The translations under genes and the position numbers were made by a program. The notes under the pieces were generated by a model. It worked only from the letters and a program-made list of their open reading frames with translations. It was not told the DNA's origin and did not search any database. From the NCBI GenBank assembly GCA_012034865.1, contig JAAUOM010000009.1, positions 1-64,000 on the forward strand: a stretch of DNA of 64,000 nucleotides, in the 5' to 3' direction. Every line of letters begins with the position of its first letter. Position 1 is the stretch's first letter. Shown here in pieces: positions 1-7,961 of the stretch. The stretch is from Acaryochloris sp. CRU_2_0. Its GTDB lineage: Bacteria > Cyanobacteriota > Cyanobacteriia > Thermosynechococcales > Thermosynechococcaceae.

Positions 1-66
1 TCGCAAGACACTTTGTTATTCCAAGTCCGCAGAAATGCTAGCACACTCGATTCGATTGCTACTTCA

Positions 67-240
67 CTACCTAAAATTTTGGGATGTGCCCGTTCCCGCC
101 TGATTCATACCTTCATTCAGCAACGCCGCGATTTCTAATACAATCCCTTTAGAGGGCAAATACTCCTCTAGGACTTCTAAAATAGGACAACGATTACGCT
201 CAACAGCGGGAGCATAGTGTCGTTGATCAGGGATGGTCAT
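67..240 (-). pseudogene. DUF938 methyltransferase, N-terminal remnant
   Basis: An open frame of 57 codons starts at an ATG at 240. Residues 1-37 read like the start of DUF938 SAM-dependent methyltransferases: a TIPDQRHYAPAVERNR stretch, then a PILEVL segment and an IVLEIA segment that leads into the SAM-binding glycine loop. After residue 38 the similarity stops: the expected SGTGEHA-like loop is absent and the frame ends within 20 codons. DUF938 proteins are usually about 200 residues, so about four fifths is missing, most likely by deletion. No function is expected. The family call rests on recall of the N-terminal motif, not on an alignment. Confidence 0.6.
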
Positions 241-472
241 GATGATTCAGATATCAAGGGGCACTTTGTTAGAGTTGCTGCGTCTTTACCTTTTGTAGAG
301 AATTGAAGACACTCTCAATTGGTATGGTGGCGCTATAGTTAACCCGCCTCTGAAATTGGCACAGCTTGAGCGAAGGCCGATGATCTTAACTGCTACCATA
401 GGGTTAGCCCAAACGGTATTAAGCTATATTACTTTTTGCTATTCATCTATCCCGCTTAATTTAAACACACCT

Positions 473-1045
473 ATGTCTACTCCTTCTAAATTTTCTATCA
501 AACGTGTTGCCAGCATTTTAGTGTGTACAGGCTCCTTGGTAACTGGCATCCCAGTCATGAGTTCGGCTCAAACGAATCCCGGCTTTGGTTTTGTTTGGGG
601 GGATGGCCCTTCCCAGAAACAGCAGTTAGGCTATGTTCTTGAATATGGAACACCGAAGCATTTGAGCGATCGCTGGCGACTTAAGATCAAGCGGCAGAGT
701 GTGGCAATTGATGGGATTAACATTACCTATCCAGACTATTTTGATGGCAAATTTAGAGAGACTAAGATTGAGCTGAGAAAATCACCCAAGAATCGGATTT
801 TTAATCTCAAAAAGGGAGAAACTATTCCTTTAGAATCTGTATCCGTCGATCAAGACAATAAAGTGATTGAAATCATCCCTAAAGAAATTATTCCAGCAGA
901 TACGGATATTGAAGTGGTCGCTTCTAATGTCAAAAATCCTACGGCAGGAGGGATGTACTATTTCAATTGCCGTATTTCCTCCCCCGGTGGCGTTGGCTTA
1001 ATGCGCTACGTGGGCACTTGGATTGTTAGTATTTTTCGCAGTTAA
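473..1045 (+). CDS. DUF2808 secreted protein
   Basis: A 190-residue protein with an N-terminal signal peptide: a basic start (STPSKFSIKR), a hydrophobic stretch and a likely cleavage after SSAQ. The rest resembles the DUF2808 family, which is nearly confined to cyanobacteria and has no known reaction; members are predicted periplasmic or cell-surface beta-rich proteins. The frame is open upstream to a TTG at 356, but ATG 473 is preferred because the signal peptide then begins at residue 1. The gene stands alone, with about 260 bases before the next gene. Confidence 0.75.
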   Translation: MSTPSKFSIKRVASILVCTGSLVTGIPVMSSAQTNPGFGFVWGDGPSQKQQLGYVLEYGTPKHLSDRWRLKIKRQSVAIDGINITYPDYFDGKFRETKIELRKSPKNRIFNLKKGETIPLESVSVDQDNKVIEIIPKEIIPADTDIEVVASNVKNPTAGGMYYFNCRISSPGGVGLMRYVGTWIVSIFRS

Positions 1046-1305
1046 GGGATAGGGTCAGAAGCTACAGGTTAATAAATTCATGATCCTGAGTCAGTCCCTG
1101 TTTGGAGTTACATTCTCAGCGCTGACGGGAGTTAGATGAGTTTGCCAAAATTGTGACAATTCTTTAACTGTCCTTGCATATCAGCACAGGCTAACCATCT
1201 CTTTATAAAGTGATTACAGACTGAGGAAACTCATTTTTCTCATCATCGGGTTCTATTGCCCAGCATTCAAGGTTTTTTGGTTCAAGATTGGCCTGAGATA
1301 CTGCT

Positions 1306-2025
1306 GTGCCCAAATCAGCAAACACTGCAATCACATCCCAAGTTGCTTATCCATTTACTTCTATCATTTATACCTTAGGTCGATCCATCGTCCTGCCTGC
1401 CTATTTTGGCAGTATTGAAGTAACTGGACTAGAGAATTTCCCTCAGCAAGGCCCCGTTGTGGTTGCGCCTACCCATCGCTCTCGATGGGATGGAATTATG
1501 ATTGGCTATACCTTTGGTCGACCTATCATTGGCCGTGATCCTCGCTTCATGGTAACCGTCAATGAAATGAAAGGGTTTCAAGGTTGGTTTATTCGCCAGT
1601 TCGGGGGCTTTCCCATTGATCCTGATCAACCGTCTATCGCGGCTTTGCGCTATGGTATTGGCTTACTGCAAACCAATCAAGTCCTTGTGATTTTTCCTGA
1701 AGGCGATGTGATGCGCGATCGCTACGTCCAATACCTGAAACCCGGTTTTGCCCGCCTAGCCCTGCAAGCCCAAAAAACACAACAATCAGGGTCTGAAATC
1801 AAAATTTTGCCTGTTATTCTCGATTATGGATGTTCTGTTCCCCAAAAAGGGTGTGGTCTCACTGTCAAGATCGGGTTGCCCTTAAGCGTTACTAATTATC
1901 AAGGCTCCACCAAAACAGCAGCTTCAACCTTAATCAGCGATCTGAAAACAGCCTTAAACAGCTTAATTGATGGTTCCATTACTAACCGGGTCGTCATCCC
2001 CTCTATCAGTTCTAGACCAACTTGA
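1306..2025 (+). CDS. 1-acyl-sn-glycerol-3-phosphate acyltransferase family (PlsC-like)
   Basis: A 239-residue acyltransferase that should transfer an acyl chain to a lysophospholipid at the cytoplasmic membrane during phospholipid or glycolipid synthesis. The PlsC signature is complete: the catalytic HX4D box is HRSRWD at residues 57-62, a GGFPID block follows near 105, and FPEGDVMRD near 140 matches the FPEGTRS-type substrate loop. The start is GTG 1306; no in-frame ATG would keep the N-terminus intact. It converges on the DUF1997 gene with 50 bases between stops. The exact acyl donor and acceptor cannot be read from the sequence. Confidence 0.85.
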   Translation: MPKSANTAITSQVAYPFTSIIYTLGRSIVLPAYFGSIEVTGLENFPQQGPVVVAPTHRSRWDGIMIGYTFGRPIIGRDPRFMVTVNEMKGFQGWFIRQFGGFPIDPDQPSIAALRYGIGLLQTNQVLVIFPEGDVMRDRYVQYLKPGFARLALQAQKTQQSGSEIKILPVILDYGCSVPQKGCGLTVKIGLPLSVTNYQGSTKTAASTLISDLKTALNSLIDGSITNRVVIPSISSRPT

Positions 2026-2075
2026 ACCACTAACAAATCCCCTACTCCTCTGCCCCCCTGTCTTGAATTCCAAAC

Positions 2076-2774
2076 CTATGGATAAACCTGATGCGTTGCA
2101 TGAAAATCATCTTGAACTTTCTTGGTCAGACGTTGAGAAATTTGTCGGACAATTTGCTGTAACAGCTTATCTCCTGCGGTTTGAATGACTTTGCGTGGGA
2201 GTCGCAGGATGAATTGTGGAAATGCGATCGCCACCTCTAGAGTTAAGTTCCACTCAACATAGGTGCAGGGTAAGGGCGATTTTTGAGCGCTGGCATCAGT
2301 ATTATCAATGAGTTGCAAAGCAGCTTGAAAGTCAACTTGATAACAGTGATCAAATTTGCTGGGCACAGGAATGGTGGTAATCCGGTAGACCCCTTGTTCT
2401 TGGGGTAACAGTTGTAGCCCAATTTGGGGTTCTACTTCAAAACCAAAGGAACCATAACGGCCCAGGGAAAGAATATAGCCGTTTTCTTCTACAGGTTCTA
2501 CCTTCATGGGGTGAGCGCAACGGCAAAACCATCCTTGATGGGTGTCTAAGTACGTCATGACTGTTGTGGCATCTGCGTGTAGCTCCATTCGCCCCGTAAA
2601 CTGATTGCTAAATCGCACGGTTTGCGGAACCCCAATGGTCAATTCGGGATTAGGGACTGAGACAAATGGTACAAATCTTGAGGGTTCTGCATCATCCAAC
2701 TGACTGGGATATCCCACCTCAGTGCAGGGAATCAGTTGTGTTTCGATGCCTTGTTGAATGTTGGATGATTGCAT
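2076..2774 (-). CDS. DUF1997 family protein
   Basis: A 232-residue protein starting at ATG 2774. It matches DUF1997 in its FTGRMELHADATTVMTYLD-like segment, its paired glycine-rich beta strands (SLGRYGSFGFEVEP) and a C-terminal amphipathic helix ending in a basic QRLTKKVQDDFH stretch. DUF1997 occurs in cyanobacteria and plant plastids and has no assigned reaction. The fold is expected to be a lipid-binding START/SRPBCC-like barrel, but that is inference. No signal peptide or membrane segment is visible. Confidence 0.7.
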   Translation of the reverse strand: MQSSNIQQGIETQLIPCTEVGYPSQLDDAEPSRFVPFVSVPNPELTIGVPQTVRFSNQFTGRMELHADATTVMTYLDTHQGWFCRCAHPMKVEPVEENGYILSLGRYGSFGFEVEPQIGLQLLPQEQGVYRITTIPVPSKFDHCYQVDFQAALQLIDNTDASAQKSPLPCTYVEWNLTLEVAIAFPQFILRLPRKVIQTAGDKLLQQIVRQISQRLTKKVQDDFHATHQVYP

Positions 2775-3132
2775 TGCCTACTGTACGACTCCGTCTTCAA
2801 AAATACCCTCAACCTTTAGGATCGACCAATTCCATACCAAGTTCGACATTCATAGCAAATTAGTTTGTATGGAGGATGGCTCAGTTTCTTGTTCAGAAAC
2901 TTTCGACCCAGAAAAGGGTCGTATTGCTTACAAGGGTGTAGTTTTGCGATAGGAAGTATTAAAGGTGATCCCCCAGTTGTCATCAGTGAGTTTGATCACC
3001 TTTCTCCCTGTGAGGCGTGATCTGTGAGTCTGATTTAGACTGAGATATAGTTTGTAGGAATGGGTAATATCGATATAGCCCACTTTGATCACTAAACGCT
3101 TATTTTGTTCTTGAACCAAGGAATATCAGTAT
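2775..3132. other. intergenic region, no supported gene
   Basis: A 358-base gap between divergent genes. A short minus-strand frame (2928-3119) needs a TTG start and matches nothing I recognise, so it is not called. A 10-base inverted repeat, AAAGGTGATC near 2964 and GATCACCTTT near 2994, could form a long-looped hairpin. Promoters for the flanking divergent genes must lie here, but none stands out. Confidence 0.5.
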
Positions 3133-3495
3133 ATGCGCCTGATGAATCTCAAACTCTGGACTGTAGCGGTAAGTGTCGGCTTTTTGACTGGTTTAGGATC
3201 GCTGCCTGCTGTGGCTCAATCTTCTCAGCCGTCTGAGCCGTTACAAGATCTAAAAGCAGAAGACCCGAATGACCCCAGTCAGGTTTTGAGCGATCGCGCC
3301 GGGCCAGGCTCTTTATTTAATCTGCTCAATCGTTTACAGCAAGTGAATGGTCGCTCAAGTGGTGAATTTGCAGAAGAGCAATCAACGAATTTTGATTCTG
3401 CTGTGGATGCGTTTCGCAAGAAGCAACAAGAGCAATTGCAGGCACCCACTCCCTCCACCCCAGACGCTGTGACGCCGATTGAATCCAAACCCTAG
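3133..3495 (+). CDS. secreted hypothetical protein
   Basis: A 120-residue protein that I do not recognise. It has a clear signal peptide (basic start, hydrophobic LWTVAVSVGFLTGLGSLP, likely cleavage after AVAQ) and a hydrophilic mature part rich in Ser, Gln and Pro, so it is probably periplasmic. A short predicted helix (SLFNLLNRLQQV) lies mid-protein and the C-terminus is proline-rich. A second ATG at 3142 would remove only three residues. It lies 38 bases upstream of the phosphodiester-glycosidase family gene on the same strand, so the two may be co-transcribed. Confidence 0.65.
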   Translation: MRLMNLKLWTVAVSVGFLTGLGSLPAVAQSSQPSEPLQDLKAEDPNDPSQVLSDRAGPGSLFNLLNRLQQVNGRSSGEFAEEQSTNFDSAVDAFRKKQQEQLQAPTPSTPDAVTPIESKP

Positions 3496-3533
3496 TACCG
3501 CTAAGTCCTTTACCCATTATTTCTGCATAAATC

Positions 3534-5333
3534 TTGGCTTACTTATCATCTATGTTGCTCCTGGGTCCTAGCGTAGCAGTCGTTGCCCCTGCTTGGACTC
3601 AAACTGCAATCCAGCAACCCTTTGTGCAAATTGCCCGTACCAATACCCATCAAGGCAACCAGATTTTGCTCAATGGCCGCACCTACCCCGTAGCTTGGGC
3701 ACAATGGCAAAACTCCACTCAACCGAGTCAACCCTCAACGGGCTTGAGTGATGGTGGTTTAGTACTGCGATTTGGTTTGGATTTAGCCAGTAGCAATGAT
3801 TTTCACCAACAACCTGTGCAATGGTTCACCCCTAAACCGGTGTCTTTGCCGACCCGATTCAGTGAGAATGGCGCTTATCGATACCTCGATATCACAACCC
3901 TAGCCCAAACCTTTAACTGGCAATTACAACCACAAGGCAATGTACTTAAAATCCAGTCTCCCCCGGCACGCATTACGCAGGTGAGAGTGGGTCAGCAACT
4001 GTGGGGACATCGTTTAGTGCTGGATCTTGATCAACCGACACCTTGGCGACTGGAGCGACTGACCAATAGCCGCACCGGTGAGACCAATCGAGAATTTGTG
4101 TTGGCTGTTGATGCCACAACCTCCGCAGAACTGGCTAAAATTTGGAAGTTACCCACTAGCTCTGGGTTGAAGTCCCTGAAGATCACCAGAGAAGAAGGCA
4201 GAACTCGCCTAAGTGGCGTGATGTCAGGAACCATGCGGCCTCGCGTATGGATGCTGACTAATCCTCAGCGATTGGTGATTGATATTCAGGCCTCTTTACC
4301 GGAACAACGCAGCATTGTCTGGGCTCCTGGCATCCTCAGGAAAGAACAGGTGATCACCTTAGGAGATAAACAATATCCTGTGCTTTGGCTGGCTCTCAAT
4401 CCCAAAGCGTCGGATCTTAAACTTCAACCCATTTGGGGCAACCGGAATGCACTATTGGGCATCCATCCTTTGATCACCATTGCCCAAGAGTCACAGGCGG
4501 CGGCGGCCATTAACGCCGGGTTCTTTAATCGAGACAATCAAACCCCCCTAGGGGCCATTCGTCAAAATGGCAAATGGGTGTCCAGTCCCGTTCTCAATCG
4601 GGGTGCGGTGGCTTGGAATCCCCAAGGTCAATTCCAAATGGGACGGTTGAGTTTGCAGCAATCCCTGACGACCTCTGGCGGACAACGCTTATCCCTGGTC
4701 TCCCTGGATAGTGGCTATCCCCAAAAAGGAATTGCCCGTTACACCCCAACCTGGGGACCCACCTATACCCCTATCCTCGCCACGGAAAAGATTATTACTG
4801 TGATTGGAGATCGCGTCGTTTCTGCCCAAGCCAGTTCAACGGCCAAGTCTTTTCCGATTCCTATCAATGGCTATTTACTGGTTTTACGGTCTTTTGATCC
4901 CGGCAATGCTTTGGCGATCGCCAGCCAATTGCAAATTGAAACGTCCACCTCTCCCGCCAGTTTTAATGCCTTTCCCAACATCCTGGGCGCAGGTCCATTG
5001 TTAGTGAGTAATAGTCAAGTGGTGGTCAACCCTCTAGGCGAACAATTCCGTCCTCCCTTTGATACCCAAGCCGCACCGCGCAGTGGTATTGGTCAAACCA
5101 CCGATGGCACCATTTTGCTGGCGGCAGCTCATAATCGATTGGGGGGGCCAGGGCCAACCCTGCAAGAATGGGCTTTGATTATGCAAAAACTAGGGTCAGT
5201 TAATGCCCTCAATTTAGATGGGGGGAGTTCGACTAGCCTTTATCTGGGGGGACAACTCCTGGATCGACATGCGGTGACGGCGGCACGGGTTCAAAATGCG
5301 ATCGGGGTATTTTGGCAGCCCCAGAGTCGATAG
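3534..5333 (+). CDS. phosphodiester glycosidase family (NAGPA-domain) protein
   Basis: A 599-residue exported protein. The C-terminal half carries the NAGPA/DUF2233 domain, including the AAINAGFFNRDN block, a conserved GAIRQNG turn and the family hallmark NLDGGSSTSLYLGG near residue 560. In animals this domain uncovers GlcNAc-1-phosphodiesters; in bacteria it is linked to exopolysaccharide and envelope sugars, and the substrate here is unknown. Residues 30-260 form an N-terminal region with AMIN-like beta structure. The frame opens only after a stop at 3528, so the start is TTG 3534 or ATG 3552. Neither has a good ribosome binding site, and the signal peptide has a weak n-region. A sugar transferase gene follows. 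Confidence 0.75.
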   Translation: MAYLSSMLLLGPSVAVVAPAWTQTAIQQPFVQIARTNTHQGNQILLNGRTYPVAWAQWQNSTQPSQPSTGLSDGGLVLRFGLDLASSNDFHQQPVQWFTPKPVSLPTRFSENGAYRYLDITTLAQTFNWQLQPQGNVLKIQSPPARITQVRVGQQLWGHRLVLDLDQPTPWRLERLTNSRTGETNREFVLAVDATTSAELAKIWKLPTSSGLKSLKITREEGRTRLSGVMSGTMRPRVWMLTNPQRLVIDIQASLPEQRSIVWAPGILRKEQVITLGDKQYPVLWLALNPKASDLKLQPIWGNRNALLGIHPLITIAQESQAAAAINAGFFNRDNQTPLGAIRQNGKWVSSPVLNRGAVAWNPQGQFQMGRLSLQQSLTTSGGQRLSLVSLDSGYPQKGIARYTPTWGPTYTPILATEKIITVIGDRVVSAQASSTAKSFPIPINGYLLVLRSFDPGNALAIASQLQIETSTSPASFNAFPNILGAGPLLVSNSQVVVNPLGEQFRPPFDTQAAPRSGIGQTTDGTILLAAAHNRLGGPGPTLQEWALIMQKLGSVNALNLDGGSSTSLYLGGQLLDRHAVTAARVQNAIGVFWQPQSR

Positions 5334-5410
5334 TTTGCCGACCCCCATTTACTAGTGGCTCATCTCGGTCTTTGAGGCAGTAAATTTGACTCTATTTTGG
5401 CAATTATTAG

Positions 5411-5449
5411 CCTAGAAGTGATCACCATCACTTCTAGGTTCTTTGTTTT
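5411..5449 (+). terminator. rho-independent terminator after the NAGPA-domain gene
   Basis: A perfect 12-base stem (CCTAGAAGTGAT with ATCACTTCTAGG), a CACC loop and a T-rich tail (TTCTTTGTTTT) lie about 80 bases after the stop at 5333. Confidence 0.85.
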
Positions 5450-5474
5450 ACGAAAAGATAACGAAATTAAGCAG

Positions 5475-5498
5475 TTAAAACTACATTCGTAGTTTTAA
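5475..5498. other. second small hairpin before the sugar transferase gene
   Basis: A perfect 10-base inverted repeat (TTAAAACTAC with GTAGTTTTAA) surrounds an ATTC loop. It is AT-rich with no clear T-tail. It may be a leader hairpin of the next gene or a weak back-up terminator. Confidence 0.5.
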
Positions 5499-5581
5499 TA
5501 ACAGCCCTGATTCACACGAACCTTATAAAATCAGCCCATAATGGCTAATTCAATCCTTTTTTATTCCCCCCACGATATCTT

Positions 5582-6979
5582 ATGAGCCACAATACCCATT
5601 GGACGCTTCGAGCCAATATGTCAATCCTGACATTGGTGCAACGATTGCTCGATCCCATTTTGGCAGTGTTGTTATTGGTGGTATTGGCACGGTTTGATGA
5701 CGCTCCCTTTGCATTACACCATCAACTTCTGGCGCTGACTACATTTTTGTTAATCTTGCCTGTCTTTAAGGCGACGGGGATGTATCGTCCCTACCGGAGT
5801 CTTGCCCCTCGCTTGCTGGCCATCCGACTGATTATGGGATGGTTCATTGTCATGGGGCTGTTATTCTTCGTTGGGTTTGTCACCAAAACCTCAATGGTTT
5901 TCTCTAGGGCACTGGTTTTAACCTGGTTCTGTACGGTGCCGATGGTTCTCCTTGCCTTTCACTTTATCGTTTGGGCTATTCTCCGTCAATTGCGATCCTC
6001 GGGGCGCAATTCCAAGATTGCAGTTATTGCTGGTATCAATCAGGTGAGTCTGAATCTAGCTGAGCAGCTTCGAGATTGCAGAGACTTGGGGATCCGACTC
6101 AAGGGCTTTTTTGATAATCATCCTCCCGCCCAACTGCCAGATGTTCCTGTAATCGGGACGTTGAGTGAGTTGCCTGACTATGTTCGTCGCCACCAAATTG
6201 ATGTGGTCTACTTGGCCTGCTCGGCTGAGGATGATTCTAAATTTGCTGAATTAATTGAAGCCCTGCAAGATACAACAGCTTGTGTTTACTTTGTCCCCAG
6301 TTTGCTGATGTATAGCCTTATGCATGGCCGCTCCTACGAAATTAACGGCGTGCCCTTAATCTCAATTTGGGAAATTCCATTTTCAGATCTGCAATACTTT
6401 CTGAAGAGAGCCATCGATATTATTCTATCTGGGTTGGCGTTGATAGCTCTTTCACCCGTGATGACGGTGATCGCCATCGCTGTGAAGTTCTCTTCTCCTG
6501 GACCTATCTTGTTTAAGCAGCGGCGGTATGGCTTAAATGGCCAAGAAATCATCGTCTATAAGTTTCGCTCGATGAAGGTCATGGAAGATGACGGTTCAGT
6601 GATTCAGGCCACCCGCGGCGATCGCAGAATTACCCCGGTGGGTGCCTTTCTGCGCAAAACCTCTTTAGATGAATTGCCCCAGTTTCTCAATGTCTGGCAA
6701 GGTCGCATGAGTTTGGTAGGGCCTCGCCCCCATGCAGTTGCCCATAATGAAATGTATCGCAAACTCATCAGTGGCTATATGCTCCGCCATAAAGTCAAAC
6801 CTGGGATTACAGGCTGGGCGCAGGTGAATGGCTGTCGAGGCGAGACGGAAACGTTAGACAAAATGCAGCGACGCATCAATTACGATCTGGAGTATCTGAA
6901 AAATTGGTCTTTGGGTTTAGACATCCAAATTCTGTTAAAAACGGCCTTTGTTTTTCTCAGAGATCAAAACGCTTATTAA
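5582..6979 (+). CDS. exopolysaccharide polyprenyl glycosylphosphotransferase (WcaJ/CpsE-like)
   Basis: A 465-residue membrane enzyme expected to attach the first sugar phosphate to undecaprenyl phosphate in exopolysaccharide or capsule synthesis. Four or five hydrophobic helices fill residues 15-145. A CoA-binding-like Rossmann region (about 145-250) follows, and the bacterial sugar transferase domain occupies about 275-465. Visible catalytic-domain motifs are RYGLNGQEIIVYKFRSM, DELPQFLNVWQGRMSLVGPRP-type text and KPGITGWAQVNG. Length and domain order match the TIGR03025 class. The start is ATG 5582. The sugar donor (glucose or galactose) cannot be inferred. The NAGPA-domain gene upstream fits an envelope-polysaccharide theme. 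Confidence 0.88.
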   Translation: MSHNTHWTLRANMSILTLVQRLLDPILAVLLLVVLARFDDAPFALHHQLLALTTFLLILPVFKATGMYRPYRSLAPRLLAIRLIMGWFIVMGLLFFVGFVTKTSMVFSRALVLTWFCTVPMVLLAFHFIVWAILRQLRSSGRNSKIAVIAGINQVSLNLAEQLRDCRDLGIRLKGFFDNHPPAQLPDVPVIGTLSELPDYVRRHQIDVVYLACSAEDDSKFAELIEALQDTTACVYFVPSLLMYSLMHGRSYEINGVPLISIWEIPFSDLQYFLKRAIDIILSGLALIALSPVMTVIAIAVKFSSPGPILFKQRRYGLNGQEIIVYKFRSMKVMEDDGSVIQATRGDRRITPVGAFLRKTSLDELPQFLNVWQGRMSLVGPRPHAVAHNEMYRKLISGYMLRHKVKPGITGWAQVNGCRGETETLDKMQRRINYDLEYLKNWSLGLDIQILLKTAFVFLRDQNAY

Positions 6980-7097
6980 CCCATAACGCCACCCCCTGGA
7001 TGCAAGTCGCTTGCATCTGGGAAACTCCAGCAGAGGATTCAGCGTCTAAACTGGCAAGTAGAAACGTATCATCCGTGTTTCATTGTCTGGTGGTTTT

Positions 7098-7961
7098 ATG
7101 AAGGATTTGCAAATCTCTCCGCGTCGATCCCAATTGCCGAAAGGTCTATGGCTGGCGACTGCGCTGGCGACGAGTGTTGCGATCGCACACCCTCATCCCA
7201 GCCAAGCGGTTCCCGTCACCGATCTCATTTTCCGAGGCATCCAGGTCATTCAGTTGTCGAATCTGTCTGGCCAACAGGAACGAGAATTAGGAGAGCAAAT
7301 TCATCGCAATCTCCTCAGCCAAGGCGTACGGTTACATGAGGGGCAAGCCTTAAACCGCTATGTTACCAGTATTGGCCAGCGCCTCGTTGAGACAGGCGGA
7401 CGTCGCAAGGTGGTCTATCGTTTCCAAGTGGTTGATGATGACAAGGTGAATGCCTTTGCCACGATGGGCGGACGGGTTTATGTGACCACGGGTCTGATTG
7501 CAGCAGCGGATAATGAAGCCCAGTTGGCGAGTGTGTTGGGTCATGAAATTGGCCATATTGAGGAAAAACACCTGGTCAAGCAGATTCGCAAGACGATGAT
7601 TGCCCAAGGCTTAACCACGGCGATCACGGGTTCTAATCGCAGTCAGGTTGCCAATATTGGCGTGAATTTACTGGTGAGCCGTCCCCAAAGTCGGAGTGAT
7701 GAATATGAAGCAGACCGAGAAGGATTACGGATCTTAAGAGATGCAGGTTATGCCACCTCTGCCATGCCAGCCTTTATGCGTAAATTAATCTCCAGTGGTG
7801 GAACCCCCACTTTTTTGAGTACCCACCCAGCCGTGCCCGATCGTGTTAAACGACTAGAACAGGAGATTGAATCAGGGCCTCGGAATGCGTGCGATCGCGA
7901 CCCTGAGGCCAGTAGCTGTGGTCTCAGTGCCAGCCGCTATCGCCAAAGGGCGGGTCGTTAA
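7098..7961 (+). CDS. M48 family zinc metalloprotease
   Basis: A 287-residue secreted peptidase resembling the BepA/LoiP branch of M48. It has an N-terminal signal or anchor helix (about 15-37), the zinc-binding HEIGH at residues 149-153, and a DEYEADREG motif near 205 that supplies the third, glutamate ligand. Such enzymes degrade misfolded envelope proteins. ATG 7098 is chosen over TTG 7083, which adds only five residues. An 8-base hairpin (GATGCAAG/CTTGCATC, 6999-7017) lies between this gene and the sugar transferase. The gene's stop overlaps the stop of the convergent antiporter by four bases. Confidence 0.85.
   Translation: MKDLQISPRRSQLPKGLWLATALATSVAIAHPHPSQAVPVTDLIFRGIQVIQLSNLSGQQERELGEQIHRNLLSQGVRLHEGQALNRYVTSIGQRLVETGGRRKVVYRFQVVDDDKVNAFATMGGRVYVTTGLIAAADNEAQLASVLGHEIGHIEEKHLVKQIRKTMIAQGLTTAITGSNRSQVANIGVNLLVSRPQSRSDEYEADREGLRILRDAGYATSAMPAFMRKLISSGGTPTFLSTHPAVPDRVKRLEQEIESGPRNACDRDPEASSCGLSASRYRQRAGR

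Noticed and set aside
666-673. GCGATCGC palindromes as restriction or regulator sites
   Set aside because: The octamer recurs across coding and non-coding DNA on the whole window, as HIP1 does in cyanobacteria, so single copies carry no local meaning.
2928-3119. 63-residue minus-strand frame with a TTG start
   Set aside because: No family resemblance, no ribosome site and no neighbour that would explain it; it is probably an open frame by chance in an intergenic region.
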